From the NCBI RefSeq assembly GCF_032118995.1, contig NC_092661.1:2048501-2112500 (forward strand): a DNA stretch of 64,000 nt, read 5' to 3'. The notes beneath the pieces are model-generated. The model saw nothing but the letters and a program-made list of their open reading frames with translations, did not search any database and was not told the DNA's origin. The stretch is from Asterias amurensis (Eukaryota > Echinodermata > Asteroidea > Forcipulatida > Asteriidae). The position numbers and the translations under genes are program-made. Numbering within the stretch: position 1 is the first letter of the stretch; each line of letters starts with the position of its first letter. Positions 1-11,572 of this stretch are shown piece after piece.

Positions 1-53
1 AAGGTGATGTACACCGATGTACATCACTTTTCATGTTACCCGACCCCTTCGAG

Positions 54-1739
54 TAGTGCTGGGCGAATAGTGAAATTTTGATATTCGGATACCGCTGGCC
101 ACCTATCCGAAATTAACAGGATATTCAATTAGTTTTTTTCGCCGCTAGAGGGCGATATAATATATTTTTTTGCCGCTAGAGGGTGCTGTTCTTTTGTGAA
201 TGAGATATTATTGGCGGATTGATATTAGTTTTAGACAGTGTCACTCGGTTCATTCATAAAAATAACCGGATCTAATTTAAAGATGGCGATCTTTTGAACG
301 TGATTGACTCTACGTGAAGGAAAACTTTCGTAATCTTTGAACAAATTACGTCAGAAATGTCCTTGTTTTAACTCTTCACGGAGGTGAGCATAGTTAAATA
401 AACTGCGCCAATAAAGTATCTAAACACTTACAAATGGTCCGATATATCGGTACCTTAAATAGTTTGCCAAAAAAAAATTATTCATTTCGAGTCACCGTTA
501 ATTTCTGCACATTTTGACACATCTTGTGTTGCGCTACGATGTTGTTTGGTGGATTTATGGACACTTGAGTGGCTTAAGGTCGAACTTCAAAAGTTGCAAA
601 AGCCCCTATTCAAGCTAAATCGTTGTATTGTGACGAGTAAGACCAGCGTTTCTTTTGCCCGCCTTTTTTTAATTGTCAGTAACCAAGCAAAGGGGTCAAA
701 GATGGGAGGCATACAACAATATGGGTTAAGAGCCAGAATCCCTGATTATGGTAAGACAGGGAAAGGTGTTTCAAGATAACAGGAAAGATGGCTCAAATGA
801 CCAAACAGGAAAGAGGACGGATCGTTGGTTTGATAGAAGCCGGTACGTCGATGCGAGCTTACAGCTCATCAGGTAACAACGTCACCAGCGACGGTCAGTA
901 AATGGTGGAATCGCTACCAAGCTCAGGGAAATGTGACTTCTGCAGCAGAAGAAAGTGAACAAGTCCATCAAGCCTGACATCACTCTCTAGGGGATTGCGA
1001 CGCATTCTGATCAGGAAATGGCAGGAGATTGACCAGGGACAGATCAGAGGTCTCGTTGGGAGTATGAGAAGACAACTCCTTGGCGTTCAAGACAGTGATG
1101 GGGGACACACCAAGTATTGAGGACAGGATATCAGCAGTTTTAGAGTTAAAGATACGGCAATTAATTTCATGGTCATGTAAACGAAACGAGTTTGTGTCTT
1201 TTGTCTTGATTTTGTCTGTGTGTGATGCTTGTGTGAGTTCCCTTCTGGAATTGGGGTGAATAGGGGCTTTTGCAACTTTTGAAATTCAACCTTAAGCTAC
1301 TCAAGTGTCCATAAATCCACCAAACAACATCGTAGCGCAACACAAGATGTGTCAAAATGTGCAGAAATCAACGGTGAATAGAAACGAACAATTAATTTTT
1401 TGAATACTATTTCAGGTTCCGATAAATCTGACCATTTGTAAGTGTTTAGATACTTTTTTGGCGCAGTTTACTTAATTTATGCTGTTTTATGCTGTCTTAG
1501 TAGAAGTTTCATAAGGATTCAGACAAAACATTCCCATCAGTTGTCGCACGACGTCCGCGGATATTCGGTTATTAAAAGAATATCCGGTTACTTGGTTGTA
1601 ATAACAGAACCATCCGGTTCATAAATAGGTATTCGCGCCCTATGCGGATATCCGGTTAAGAAAAAAAAGGCATTCGCGTTTACGGATAGGAAAACATATT
1701 CGCCATTAACCGGATATTCAAATAATTCGCCCAGGCCTA
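54..1739. mobile_element. hAT-type non-autonomous element with 8-bp target duplication, split by a Tc1-type insert
   Basis: The ends are inverted: TAGTGCTGGGCGAATA on the left and its imperfect complement, ending GGGCGAA/CCAGGCCTA, on the right. An exact 8-base duplication CCTTCGAG flanks them at 46-53 and 1740-1747. Eight-base duplications with short inverted ends are typical of the hAT superfamily. Without the insert at 401-1468 the element is about 620 bases and codes for nothing, so it was mobilised in trans. It lies in the VTA1 intron after exon 6. Confidence 0.8.
401..1468 (+). mobile_element. Tc1/mariner-type transposon with internally deleted transposase
   Basis: Inverted repeats of about 200 bases begin AACTGCGCCAA and are flanked by TA at 399-400 and 1469-1470, the Tc1/mariner target duplication. 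Inside, from about 788, the frame reads MAQMTKQERGRIVGLIEAG, a typical N-terminal helix-turn-helix start of Tc1 transposases. Soon afterwards, from about 1018 to 1120, comes the C-terminal end (WQEIDQGQIRGL, then GGHTKY). The DDE catalytic core between them is absent and the remaining frame has several stops, so the copy is dead. It is inserted in the hAT-type element, so it is the younger of the two. Confidence 0.85.
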
Positions 1740-2017
1740 CCTTCGAGCCATGTAATATCCATTTTGATGTGCGTCACATGATTGGTTCTCGACCAATCAA
1801 ACTTCACAGTTTGTTACCGAGGTATAAAAATTATACTTTTGATGATCACTCTTAAAATTATTGGCAACAAAAACTAATTTGCCAAGAAGTACAAAAGCTT
1901 TCGATAGTATACATGGTATGAGGAATTTTAAAAATCTTCCCAAGTTTTCACAAAGCAATTATAGTAAAGTGCCTTGCTCAAGTCTAAATAAATGTTATCA
2001 CTACACTGTGCACTTAC

Positions 2018-5000
2018 CGTCAACAGAGGGCGGTGTTTGGGTGGGGCCAGGGATGCCCCCTTGGTATACTCCAGGCTGCTCCGGCGTTGAGGGCGGGGCA
2101 TGCATACCAGGCGGAATCAAGTGTTGATTGACGGGAGGGAAGGCGGAGCTGGGTTGCTGAGGGGGAGGGTTTGATGAGGCAGGGGGAGGAAACGACGAGG
2201 AGGAGGGTTGGTCGGGATTCGTCGGGAATGAAAGATTGTCGGGAAAGGCTGCACCTCCTTGAAGTAAAGAAAGTAAAGAAGAATAATAACTTTTATTACA
2301 GAAATTGACAAAAATTGGAAACTTTTATAATTTTTATAACTTTACTACAGAATTTCCAACATAATTACGCTTTTTAACAAAAGAGCATTGATGAATGGAA
2401 ACAAAAGAGTAGCGACTCGCTTAGCCGTGCAAAAAAGATCCTCGCCGATCGCATGGCAACGACCCTGCAGGTTTTAAACCTCATTGCCTACTCTTTAATT
2501 CTCTTAATGTATGACTCTCCATAGACACAGGACACTATTGGTAATTGTCAAAGACCAGTCTTCTCACTTGTTGTATGTCAACATACGCATAAAATAACAA
2601 ACCTGTGAAAAAATTTGAGCTCAACAGGTCGTCAAAGTTGCAAGATAAAAATGAAAGAAAAACCACCCTTGTCACACGAAGTTGTGTGCTTTCAGATGCT
2701 TGATTTAGAGACCTCAAAATCTAATTCTGAGGTCTCGATATCAAATTCGTGGAAAATAACTTCTTTCTCAAAAACTATGTTACTTCAAAGGGAGCTGTTA
2801 CTTCAAAGGGAGTCGTTTCTCACAATGTTTTATACTATCAACAGCTCTCCATTACTCTCTACTAAGTAAGCGTTTACAGTTAGTTTGAGTAATTACCAAT
2901 AGTATCCACTGACTTTAAATTATTTCAAAATGGTGGTTTTATTACCTTCTTCTTCTTCATCTAGGGGTCCGGCGTGTGGCGTTTCACCTCGTTTCTGACA
3001 ACCTGTGATGTACGTCACTTTCCATTTGGCATACTTCTTCGTTTTTTGCAGCTGTGTTTAGGAACACACAGAATATTAATATGGGGTTGAAAAAAACAAA
3101 TATTGACTAGAGCGGGATTTGAACCTTTGGCCTTCGGATTATCATGCTGGTGCTTTACAAACCGAGCTATCTAGCCCCAACCTCGCTACCATGGGCAGCG
3201 CGCCGTATCACGCTAGCTCTGCGTAAGTCTCTAACCACTGGGAGGGAAACTCCGATCCGTGTCTATGATTGGCTATCATATAAGCACCAAATTTGAAACG
3301 CAATGCGTCTCCAAAAAGCTCTAAACGCCAAATTGCGTGCACATAAAGATGTACGTATTCACTTTTTTTGTCACGCAATGCTGAACGCCAAGGCAAGTTT
3401 ATGACTTTTATGACACAGCGCATCAAGTGTGTGCGCGACTAACGCCCAACACAGAACAGACCAACCACAGCCCTACATCTTGTACAAGTATGTTGGCGAT
3501 CTCCCTATTTTGTCACTATCTTTGTGTGGGGTTGACGGTCAGAAGCCATTCAAACTGTAACTGCCCCTTAGCCAAGGATCACACCCAAGTTTAGTGATAA
3601 CTGAGTATGATTCTGGTCTCGCAACTAATATCCTGGTCCGTAAAGCCCTGCCTAGGCCAAGGTCTGGGGTTTTTAAACACTGTGTTAGTAAACAACCTTT
3701 TTTTTAAGAATGCAGTTTAGATCTAAGGGGCAGAAGTAATGTGCAAATGTATTTACCTACCTCATCCGATAACTCTCCAAACGTCTGCATCACATCAAAC
3801 AGTAGACCAGACTTATAAAATGATTTAACCATTGCCCTGCAAGAAAAAGAATGAAGATACTTGACATCCAAAGTATATTGATTCAAACTTAGTCTTCTTC
3901 GTTCCCCTTTTGATACCGAATTGTTTAGACTAAAAACTGCTGTTGAGTTTTTTTATTTTTACCACTTAACTGCTCGGGAGTGAATCACACATTCTTATAG
4001 CTCGTATCCGTCACTCAGTGACGCTCAAGGCACTTCAGTATTTTCCTGAAAGGTAAGTGGGACTACATTTGAGTTACGAGACCTACTCCTTTTACAAAGC
4101 ATGATGTAATGTTTCCTAGGTTGCTGTGGCACAATATGCTGCCCATCAAACCAGCAACACCAGGGGGAACCCCTTCTCTTAACGATAAATGCACGCAGCT
4201 CTTTTACATGCATTTCACAAACACACAGGACCAACGTCTTTAGGTCCCATCGGAAGGGCGAAGCTGTGGTTAAGTGCCTTGCTCAGGGACACAAGTGTGG
4301 TGACTCGGACTTGAACCAACACTCAGCTGATCAGAAACACCAGAGCTTGAGTTCGGTGCTCTTAATTGCTCGACCATGACACGCCAGATGGCTTTCAGTA
4401 CGAAACCTGGTGTAGAGTAAAACAGGCCTACATATGCCTTGTTTTTAAAAGGGCAAGGGCACCAAGGCATTTTATCTTTGTGGTAAAAGGGCACAAAATT
4501 GAAAATTTGCTCCTGGAGCATTTCGAGAGCACAAAGGCAATATCCAGGGGCACAGAGGCAATCGCCTTTGTTGCCTCTGTGAAGTATAAGGCCTGGTAAA
4601 ACCAAAAATCTTACTTGTGGAATCTTCCGGCTCGGTCCTCGTTATCGGCGTAAACGAAGATCTTGAGGGCACAGTTCTCAACGTGAGCCTGGGAGGCGAG
4701 CTCACTCGCTAAAATTTCATTGGAGCCTTGTTCTTTCTTTGACTGCGGGAAACAACATTTTGGCAAAATAATATGTTTATTTTAAAAGAAAAAACATCGT
4801 TAAGTGTCTTGCTTAAAGACACTGGACACTATTGGTAATTGTCAAAGTCCAGTCTTCTCACATGCTGTATCTCAACATATGCATAAAATAACAAACCTGT
4901 GAAAATTGAACTTGATTGGTCGTTGAAGTTGTGAGACAACTATGAAAGAAAAAAACACCCTTGTCACACGAAGTAGTGTGGTTTTAGATGCTTGATTTTG

Positions 5001-8000
5001 GGACCTCAAATTCTAAATCAGAGGTTTTGAAATCAAATTCGTTGAAAATTACTTATATCTCGAAAACTACTCCACTTCAGAGGGAGCCGTTTCTCACAAT
5101 GTTGTATACTACTGAAACTCTTCCCATCTCGTCAGCAAGAAAGGTTTTATGCTAATAATTATTTGGAGTAATTACCAATAGTGTCCACTGCCTTTATGGA
5201 TATGGTGTCATGACTGGGACTCAAACCCACACTCTGCAGAAACACCAGAGCTTGAGCCCAGTGTTCTTAACTGCTAGGCCGTCACACGGCGTATTTGCCT
5301 CACATCAGAAATCAAAGTACTTGATATTCTTCAAAGTAAAGGATGTAAAGGTTTTTTATGGTAAAATGTGTGGCGATTCCGCCATCAATTTTTTGCAACT
5401 CAAGGCTGGCTGTAGAAAACGGTGACATGGTTTGTAAACAAAACCTGTCTACATTATTACGCCGGGTTCATACTTCCTGCGAATGCCAATGCGAAGCGAA
5501 TTTGACGTGAATTTGACGCCAAAAATATCCTTTCACAGCGATATTCGCAAGTGAGTTGAGCAGAGTTCAACTGCTGCGAATATTCGTTGCGATTATTGTG
5601 ACGTTAACATTCGCTTCGCATTCGCATTTGCAGGAAGTATGAACCGGGCTTTAGCTTGATCATCTGACCTCCTACTACGAGGCTTGTAAGTACAACAGAG
5701 AGAGTGACCTCGAGCCAGCAGCAATATATTGACGTTCACGTGGTACGGATGTACTGTTGATCTCGCATTCATTTTTCAGTCAAATTCTATGTACACTTAA
5801 GTGGTCTTAAGTGTAAATAAATAATTTCCTCCGTGGAGAAAAAAATAAATAAAAATAAATTCTATGTTCACGTTTGCATACAAAACATAATTTTGTAATA
5901 CGTACGTTGTATCATATACGATATCGCTGGTTCTGTAAAAACCAACACCTGTCTGCATCCTTGCAGATAAGCACAGGGCACCAGACTACAATCCCGGCCA
6001 TATCACGTACGGCCCTCCTGCCCCCTTTCAATGTTGGTTCAATTTGCCGACTGTGTTCTGAGTTACAGTCAACATTGAGCGGGGGCGGGGGACAAATGTT
6101 TTGCATGTGAATGTGAATGGGAAGTGCACAAGGAACTGATGAATATTTATAACGTCAGGAAAGGGTGGCCCAAGCATTTTGGCCAGGATCGTAGGTCTAC
6201 ATTGCATTGCACCTTCCTACCTTTTCTAGCATATCCATTAAGCTGAATAAGAAGGCTCTATGGTCTGGCGACTTGTCCTGTTTATCAAGAGCCAGAGATG
6301 TTTCCATTGCATAGCGCCTACCTACAAAACACATAAAAAGCAATCAGAAGCAAAAACATTACAGGGGATAATAATAATAATAACTTTCGATTTATATAGC
6401 GCTTAATAACTAATACTTAGTTCTCTAAGCGCTTAAACAAATTCTTATATAGCGCAATTCAAAATATCAATGGGCTTTACATTAGTGCCCTGGTCATAGG
6501 GCCAATAACATCCCTTTTTAATGTCTCTCAGCTCCCTTGGGAGTATACAACCTGGGCAACAGTTCATATCGCTCCAAAGGCTTTTTCATTCACAATATCA
6601 ACCTCTACCCTCGCAGGTACCCATTTATTCCCCTGGGTGAAGAGAAGCAATTATAGTAAAGTATCTTGCTCAAGGACACAAGTGTCACGACCGGGATTCG
6701 AACCCACACTCCGGTGAATTCGCACCAGAACTTGAGTTTGATGCTCTTAACCACTCTGCCATGACACTCTACAAAGGGGATGAATAGATATTGCGTAGCG
6801 CCTACCTACAACCACATCAAAAGCAGAAACAAAAACATTGCAGTTACAATAACTTGAACAGAAAAACTCACCATCTGATCACTATGCTCTCATTGTCTCA
6901 CGGGGAAAAAAAGAAGCTGTTTAAAAAAATTGCTTCCGCAATTTGACCTGTTTTCCTCTAAGCAAGATATTTCAATTTGACCTGTTTTCCTCTAAGCAAG
7001 ACATTTCTGTGCTTAGCACCTTTGAGTCTTGAGGCCAGCTGATGTATTTCCTTTGAATTGAAACCAATCTATTATTTGTTTGTTCACTCCATGGGAACTA
7101 CAAGCTAATTTATTTGCTAATTAAAATAAAACCCGTTGCTTAAAGTGAATAAAGTCACTGTGTGTACTTAATGCTAACTAACATGTTGGGTATCCATGCG
7201 ATGCACAATGATACAGAAGGCCTAATTAACCTGTTTGTTGACAGAGCATTTAATAGCAATCAGGCAGTTTTACATAACAAAAGCAGCGTGTCAGTGCAGC
7301 CTGTAATGTAATGACAGATCATGTGTTGAAACATTGAAAGCACTCACACAGTACACAGTCAACCCTCAAATTGATCACAGTGTCATTCACAGTTCACACA
7401 AAGTGTTGTTAAGCCAGAGGTGTATCTGTGTGTCTTTTGGACACCCTGTTTTAAATTTTGACACATTATTAAATTTTATCTGTCATTTACAAATGTATTT
7501 TGATTGTAAGTGAGCACTTTGGAAAACCAGTTCTTGAATTTCCAGCAAATTTGGACACTTCTGCCTTAAAATGACAAAATCCTGGTAACAACCCTGCCAT
7601 CACATGGTTTGAATTGTAATGAAGGAAATAATTTGGTCTTCTTTCAAGTTCATCATTTATCTTCAAATGTTTGGCTAGGATTGGGCGCATCTCACAGCCT
7701 TCTTGTTAGCTGTGATCGGGTCTTCAAGGCGCTAAATAACTTGGTTAGAGTTGTAGGATTTGAGGCATTGCATGGTGAGGTATCAATAGTTGGTTTGCGG
7801 TAACACCATAGTGTATCTACTTGCCAGGAATGCCAGGTAGAGTTTGATCTTAGAGAACTGTCTTTCTGTACACAGTTACAACGTTATTAAATTTTGTCAA
7901 CAGATTTGTTGTTTTGATGGCAAGTCAAAAAAATTGGAACTTGTGAATCTACGTACAGTGTAGTACAACACTGTAGTTGCAAGTGTCGAGCAATCTTACA

Positions 8001-9497
8001 AAAAACACAGGCTTGATATTCACAGGCAAATTTATGCATGCGTGTGTGAGGTAAAGTTGTCACGGGAGGACAAATCTTAAAGCTGCATTAAGACAACTTG
8101 GAGTGAACTCAAGATGCTGCGTTTCATTGCCAAGAAGACCTTGATGAAGACTTCTCCTCCAGGAGGCAAGGATCGACTGGAGGTCTGTCTCCTTTATGAT
8201 GATCCTCAAGGGTAAGCCATAATAATCAGTTTGTGTTTATTGTAATTTTTTACTGTTCATTGAAAGCCTTAACATTCCAAATAAATGTTATAACTATTTT
8301 AATCTCTCTTTTTATACACACAAAATGCGTATTATTTTGTATAGGCCCCCAACTCTTTTAATGTTTTTATCAGTGTAAACATTGCTGCTTTGTTTTCAAT
8401 CATCCGAGTGTTATTTTAATGGTTAGGTTTTTTATTCACATTTTTATTTGTAATTCATGATCAATACAGCAATTAGCTGCATTTCATGTTTGCTATTATT
8501 GACCATTAAATTAAATGAAATTAATCCATATGGATTAAAAATCTTTCCAGAAAAAAAGTCCTGTTTATCCAAAAGGATTATTTTTTAAGCAAGCAATCTT
8601 TAAAAAATTCACAATAACACTTTCAACAAGGGAAATAATTCATATATAATGGGATATGGACTGTGTTATGGTAGTGTTCGTCAAGCCTGGAGTTCCATCT
8701 TTGGGAGGGCAATACCATTTGCATTTTGCATCGAGCTTGTATGTTTTATTGGGCACCGAAGCCAAGACCAGGGCAATCAACAAGAGCATGACTTCCGTGG
8801 TCGCCATGATGGTACAGTGTTCGTGTTTTGTCCTCTTCCCGAATATTACACTTTTTAGCTCTTATCTAGAGACTATGTTCCTTTTTTAGGTTTAGTAGTC
8901 CTCAAATCTATCTCCCTTTATATATTCATTTTAATTTAGTTTATTATATTTATAATATATAAGGCCATTTGTTTGTAAACTCTGTAATTTTTTTAAAATA
9001 CCGATTTATTTATTTACGGCTGAGCATGTTTGGCAAATAATAAACATCGTTGTAAGAATGTATGGATAAAAACAAATTGTATTCATTTATCAAGTAGGGG
9101 AAATAAAATCGAATTTCACACAATTCCATTCACACACTCGCATCATGGAGGTAGAAATATTTCTATTCTACCTCCATGCTCGCATGAGTCACACAGTCAT
9201 GACATTGAACGTGCAGCACCACCTCACACCACAGTCATGCACAACCTGTCACTGGATGTGCGTTTGTATTGGATTGCAACACTACGGCAAAAGCAAAGCA
9301 AAGTAAACTCCGACGAACAAACTGTTTTCAACCAAATACCCGCCCATTCCACTAAATTAAAAACCACTCCATTTCACACAATACTTACAGAAGTAAGCAA
9401 CCAACGGGTCCCTTTTATCATGATCCTTGGCTAGCAGTAAATACGGTCGAACTGCTCGCAGCTTCGGTGGAATTTCAGGATCCTCGGAGGCCGCCAT
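2018..9497 (-). CDS. VTA1: VTA1 (LIP5), ESCRT-III/VPS4 regulator; exons 1-6, 3' end off window
   Basis: Coding exons on the minus strand: 9389-9497, 6221-6321, 4615-4742, 3761-3836, 2946-3051 and 2018-2257. Every junction has GT/AG ends and the phases agree (1, 0, 2, 0, 1, 1). The 253 visible residues follow vertebrate VTA1 in order: HDKRDPLVAY in exon 1, RRYAMETS in exon 2, YADNEDRAGRFHK across exons 3-4, KSFYKSGLLFDV and FGELSDE in exon 4, KYAKWKVTYI and RGETPHAGP in exon 5, then a Pro/Ser-rich linker in exon 6. VTA1 is a cytosolic cofactor that stimulates the AAA ATPase VPS4 and binds ESCRT-III tails through its N-terminal tandem MIT-like domains during multivesicular body sorting. Only the C-terminal VPS4-binding segment of about 50 residues is missing; no match lies between 1 and 2017, so it must be left of the window. 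The ATG at 9497 sits in a YY1-like AAGATGGCGGC context. Confidence 0.95.
2524..2918. mobile_element. MITE family A (TTAA target), VTA1 intron 5
   Basis: One of eleven copies in the window of a 350-400 base palindromic element with ends like GGCAGTGGACACTATTGG. The right end keeps TTTAA; the left end has lost its first bases. No coding potential. Confidence 0.8.
3090..3600 (-). mobile_element. tRNA-derived SINE with a 300-base insert
   Basis: A tRNA-like head (minus strand, about 3106-3178) has a B-box-like GGTTCAAATCC and an A-box-like region. The body at 3485-3600 matches a second copy at 61660-61985, which lacks the 3180-3485 stretch. That stretch therefore looks like a later insertion, origin unknown. 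It lies in the VTA1 intron between exons 4 and 5. Confidence 0.55.
3985..4382 (-). mobile_element. tRNA-Leu-derived SINE
   Basis: The minus strand starts with a tRNA-Leu(CAA)-like head (AACTCAAGCTCTGG anticodon arm, B box GGTTCAAGTCC), followed by the ACTTGTGTCCCTGAGCAAGG spacer seen in the other Leu-SINEs and a body with GATGGGACCTAAAGACGTTG. The tail near 3985-4020 includes GTCACTGAGTGACGG. VTA1 intron 3. Confidence 0.65.
4418..4605. repeat. Dispersed repeat J (GGGCAAGGGCACCAAGG family)
   Basis: Contains GGGCAAGGGCACCAAGGC and an inverted-looking GCCTTTGTTGCCTC end. Related copies lie at about 16375-16530, 40745-40915, 59698-59795, 60628-60780 and 62990-63357. The superfamily is not recognised. 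Confidence 0.6.
4813..5196. mobile_element. MITE family A, inserted in a Leu-SINE
   Basis: TTAA-bounded palindromic element. The left flank (TTAAGTGTCTTGC) and the right flank (tRNA-Leu head at 5205-5288) are two halves of one SINE, so the MITE landed in the SINE. Confidence 0.75.
5197..5288 (-). mobile_element. tRNA-Leu-derived SINE head, separated from its body by a MITE
   Basis: On the minus strand this is a tRNA-Leu-like head with a CTCAAGCTCTGG anticodon arm and a GTGGGTTTGAGTCC B box. The continuation of the SINE lies left of the MITE, at about 4790-4812. Confidence 0.6.
5461..5651. mobile_element. Palindromic MITE family C (GCCCGGTTCATACTTCCTGC ends)
   Basis: Ends are near-perfect inverted repeats (CCGGGTTCATACTTCCTGCG and complement) and the centre is rich in TTCGC/GCGAA. 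A second copy spans 11814-12374 and carries an insert. VTA1 intron 2. Confidence 0.75.
6366..6767 (-). mobile_element. Full-length tRNA-Leu-derived SINE with (ATT)n tail
   Basis: In minus-strand order: a tRNA-Leu(CAA)-like head starting GTGTCATGGCAGAGTGG with B box GGTTCGAATCC; a CTTGTGTCCTTGAGCAAGA linker; a body containing CACCCAGGGGAATAAATGG; a GCGCTATATAAGAATT segment; and a terminal ATT microsatellite at about 6366-6384. This is the complete layout of a Pol III SINE with a LINE-like 3' end. It lies in VTA1 intron 1, just upstream of exon 2. Confidence 0.85.
7752..7870 (+). mobile_element. Penelope-like repeat fragment (TTTGCGGTAACACCAT family)
   Basis: Matches the shared head TAGGATTTGAGGCATTGCAT, then GGTTTGCGGTAACACCAT and CTACTTGCCAGG, found also at 19555, 35982 and 49750. 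Truncated before the hairpin part. Confidence 0.6.
8114..8211 (+). CDS. Candidate first coding exon, unknown gene
   Basis: ATG in an AACTCAAGATGC context opens 32 codons (MLRFIAKKTLMKT, then RLEVCLLYDDPQ) and stops at the strong donor GG|GTAAGC, phase 2. The exon is GC-rich against AT-rich flanks. I do not recognise the peptide. It lies inside VTA1 intron 1 on the opposite strand. No matching acceptor exon was identified downstream, and a short ORF ending at the TAA within the donor is the alternative. Confidence 0.4.
8640..8807 (-). CDS. Small secreted-protein ORF (55 aa) in VTA1 intron 1
   Basis: Minus-strand ATG at 8807 opens 55 codons to TGA at 8640. The N-terminus MATTEVMLLLIALVLASVPN has the charge-poor start, hydrophobic core and small residues of a signal peptide. 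The rest is short, with a CKWYCPP motif and a potential N-glycosylation site NTT. The exon is distinctly less AT-rich than its flanks. Two plus-strand frames are open across the same stretch, so it could be chance, or a first exon that splices further. No family recognised. Confidence 0.3.
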   Translation of the reverse strand: MATTEVMLLLIALVLASVPNKTYKLDAKCKWYCPPKDGTPGLTNTTITQSISHYI

Positions 9498-9500
9498 CTT
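9489..9500 (-). promoter_or_regulatory. YY1-like element overlapping the VTA1 start codon
   Basis: The minus strand reads AAGATGGCGGCC across the VTA1 start codon. This matches the YY1 core AAGATGGCGGC, which in animal housekeeping genes often lies at or just after the transcription start with the ATG inside it. No TATA box was seen upstream, which fits that promoter class. The function is inferred. Confidence 0.5.
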
Positions 9501-10494
9501 GTTTTGTATGTTCGCTGGTGCACTATTTGTTGACGCTCGTTTTATATGTAGAAAGCGTGTCCATTGCAGTCGCGAACCAGTCATCATCGAGTCATGGGTT
9601 TGTGGGCGGGGGGGGGGGGTAGGGAGGGGGCGGGGTGCCGGGTAGGAGTAGCCTGAATCTTTGTAATACCGACAGAGTAACATGAAAATAACAATATGGA
9701 TTTATATTGAGTTTCGCTTTACTTATTATCCCCAACTGAAAGAACCAGGGCTCAATTTTTTAAAGCTGTTAAGCACAAAATACTGTCTGACAAATTTCCT
9801 AGTTTGAATCATCAGCCATCACTCAAAAAAGTTACATTGGGTGATAATTGACTTTGTAAAAAAACTTGCTCCTCAGAAGATGTGGCCCTCGTACCTCGTA
9901 GACGGAATGGAACAATACCCCCCCCCCCCACACACACACACACATAGGTGCCACATTAAACCTATACCAGATGTTATTATTCGGTCCACCCTGGTTCACT
10001 TATTGTTGTTTGCGATGTGATTTTTCTTAAATAGAGCTTATTGACATTATTGGCATTAATAATAATTTCGAAATAACCAATCTGCCCTCCTACACTCTGC
10101 TCATCACTGGTCCCCGTAACAACCGTTCAAAAATCACCCCAAATCTTTATCAAAACTATCCTCTATTAAATTAGTCATTCACACCCCATGACCCCAATCA
10201 CTCGAACTGTTTACTTTACCATCTACCTAAATACACGCACCTTAATCAACTACTTGAACACAAATGGACGTACAATAACTTCACCCTAAAAAGGTTCTTG
10301 GCAACAAAAAATCCAAACGCGGAGTTTATTAAATTTGATCATTTACAATTGACTTGTGTCTGATGTTTTCTGCCATGATAGTTTTCTCAACAACTGGACG
10401 TTCTTTTTATGGTGATTCTTTGACTATTGGTGGAAAACCATATCTGTCTGCCAGATATATTATGTTCTTTAGTGAGAACTTGTCTAAGTTGTTT

Positions 10495-10660
10495 TAATCT
10501 ACTACCGCGGAGTAGATTTTCGGAATTTGGGAGACTTCTTAGTTCTGAGAAGATCTGTCCTGCTTTTTAACTACCTTGGCGGCGGAAGGTTAACAATCGG
10601 CTGGGACTACAACTCGTGCTTATTGGATCGAGGGAGCTATAAACTTGGAATTCTATATAT
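10495..10660 (+). mobile_element. Penelope-like repeat fragment, CTACTACCGCGGAGTAG part
   Basis: Contains the 14-16 base hairpin CTACTACCGCGGAGTAG and GGGAGACTTCT...GTTCTGAGAAGATC also seen at 19665-19800 and 36057-36120. No coding capacity. Confidence 0.55.
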
Positions 10661-10702
10661 AAAGTCGATCCAGTGTCCGGATTAGCAGCCCAACTCGTTG
10701 CC

Positions 10703-10773
10703 ATGGAATTTGCTTTTCCGAAGTCTGCAAGGCGGGACAGGCGAAGGTCAACTGCTATATTTCTGAAGGGAGT
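10703..10773 (+). CDS. Candidate first coding exon, unknown gene
   Basis: ATG in an excellent start context (GTTGCCATGG) gives 23 codons, MEFAFPKSARRDRRRSTAIF and on to KG, then donor GT|GTAAGT in phase 2. Strongly basic centre (RRDRRRS). The product is unknown. It starts about 1.2 kb outside the VTA1 5' end and points away from it, so the two could share a promoter region only loosely. No acceptor exon assigned. Confidence 0.45.
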
Positions 10774-11218
10774 GTAAGTATCGAAAAGTCCGGCCAAAAT
10801 GACACACCGTATAGTAGATGGTTGTGATAACTAGTTATTGAATATCGCTTCTCAAATAATCGATAAATGACTCAACAAAATGGCCACTTAAACAATACAT
10901 TAAACATTATGTTCTGATACGGCGTAGCTCCGATGTTTACAAGGCTCACTGAATTTATTTATTGAGTCTCTTTTAGAATGCCTGCGCATGTACTGATTAG
11001 GTTGTAAGAGGCCAGTACTGTAATTATTTAAATCAATTTAAACAATATTCAAGGCCAAATTCTGTGGCACTGTTCAAACCATTCCGGGAAGAATTACATT
11101 CGGCTTTATTTACCAATAGTGGCGCTTTTTAAATAAAGAGGTACGCTGTGCCCCGTTTAGCAGGTTGCTGGCAAATACGTTTTTGTTCCGGTAGGATTGG
11201 GGGCGCATGAAAATAATG

Positions 11219-11572
11219 TTAAAGGCACTGGACACTATTGGCAACTACTCAAAATAATTGTTAACATAAAAAAACTTACTTTGAAACGAGCAATATAGAG
11301 CTGTTGATTGTATTAAACATTGTGAGAAATGGCTACCTCTGAAGATAATGTACTTTTAAGAAAGAGGTAACACTCGAACAAAAAGAAACTTCAGCTACTA
11401 AAGCCTCATGTCATTGCGCACTAAAGCACTTGTGCAACAAGGGTGTTTGTTCTTTCATTGTTCTCTTGTAACTCCGATGACGAACTGAGTGCAATTGTTG
11501 TGTGCATAATATTTGAGATACACCAAGTGAGAATATTCTTTGACAATTGCCAAAGGTGTCCTGCGCCTTTAA
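11219..11572. mobile_element. MITE family A, TTAA on both sides
   Basis: TTAAAGGCACTGGACACTAT at the left and GCGCCTTTAA at the right. Diverged internally; likely an older copy. Confidence 0.75.
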
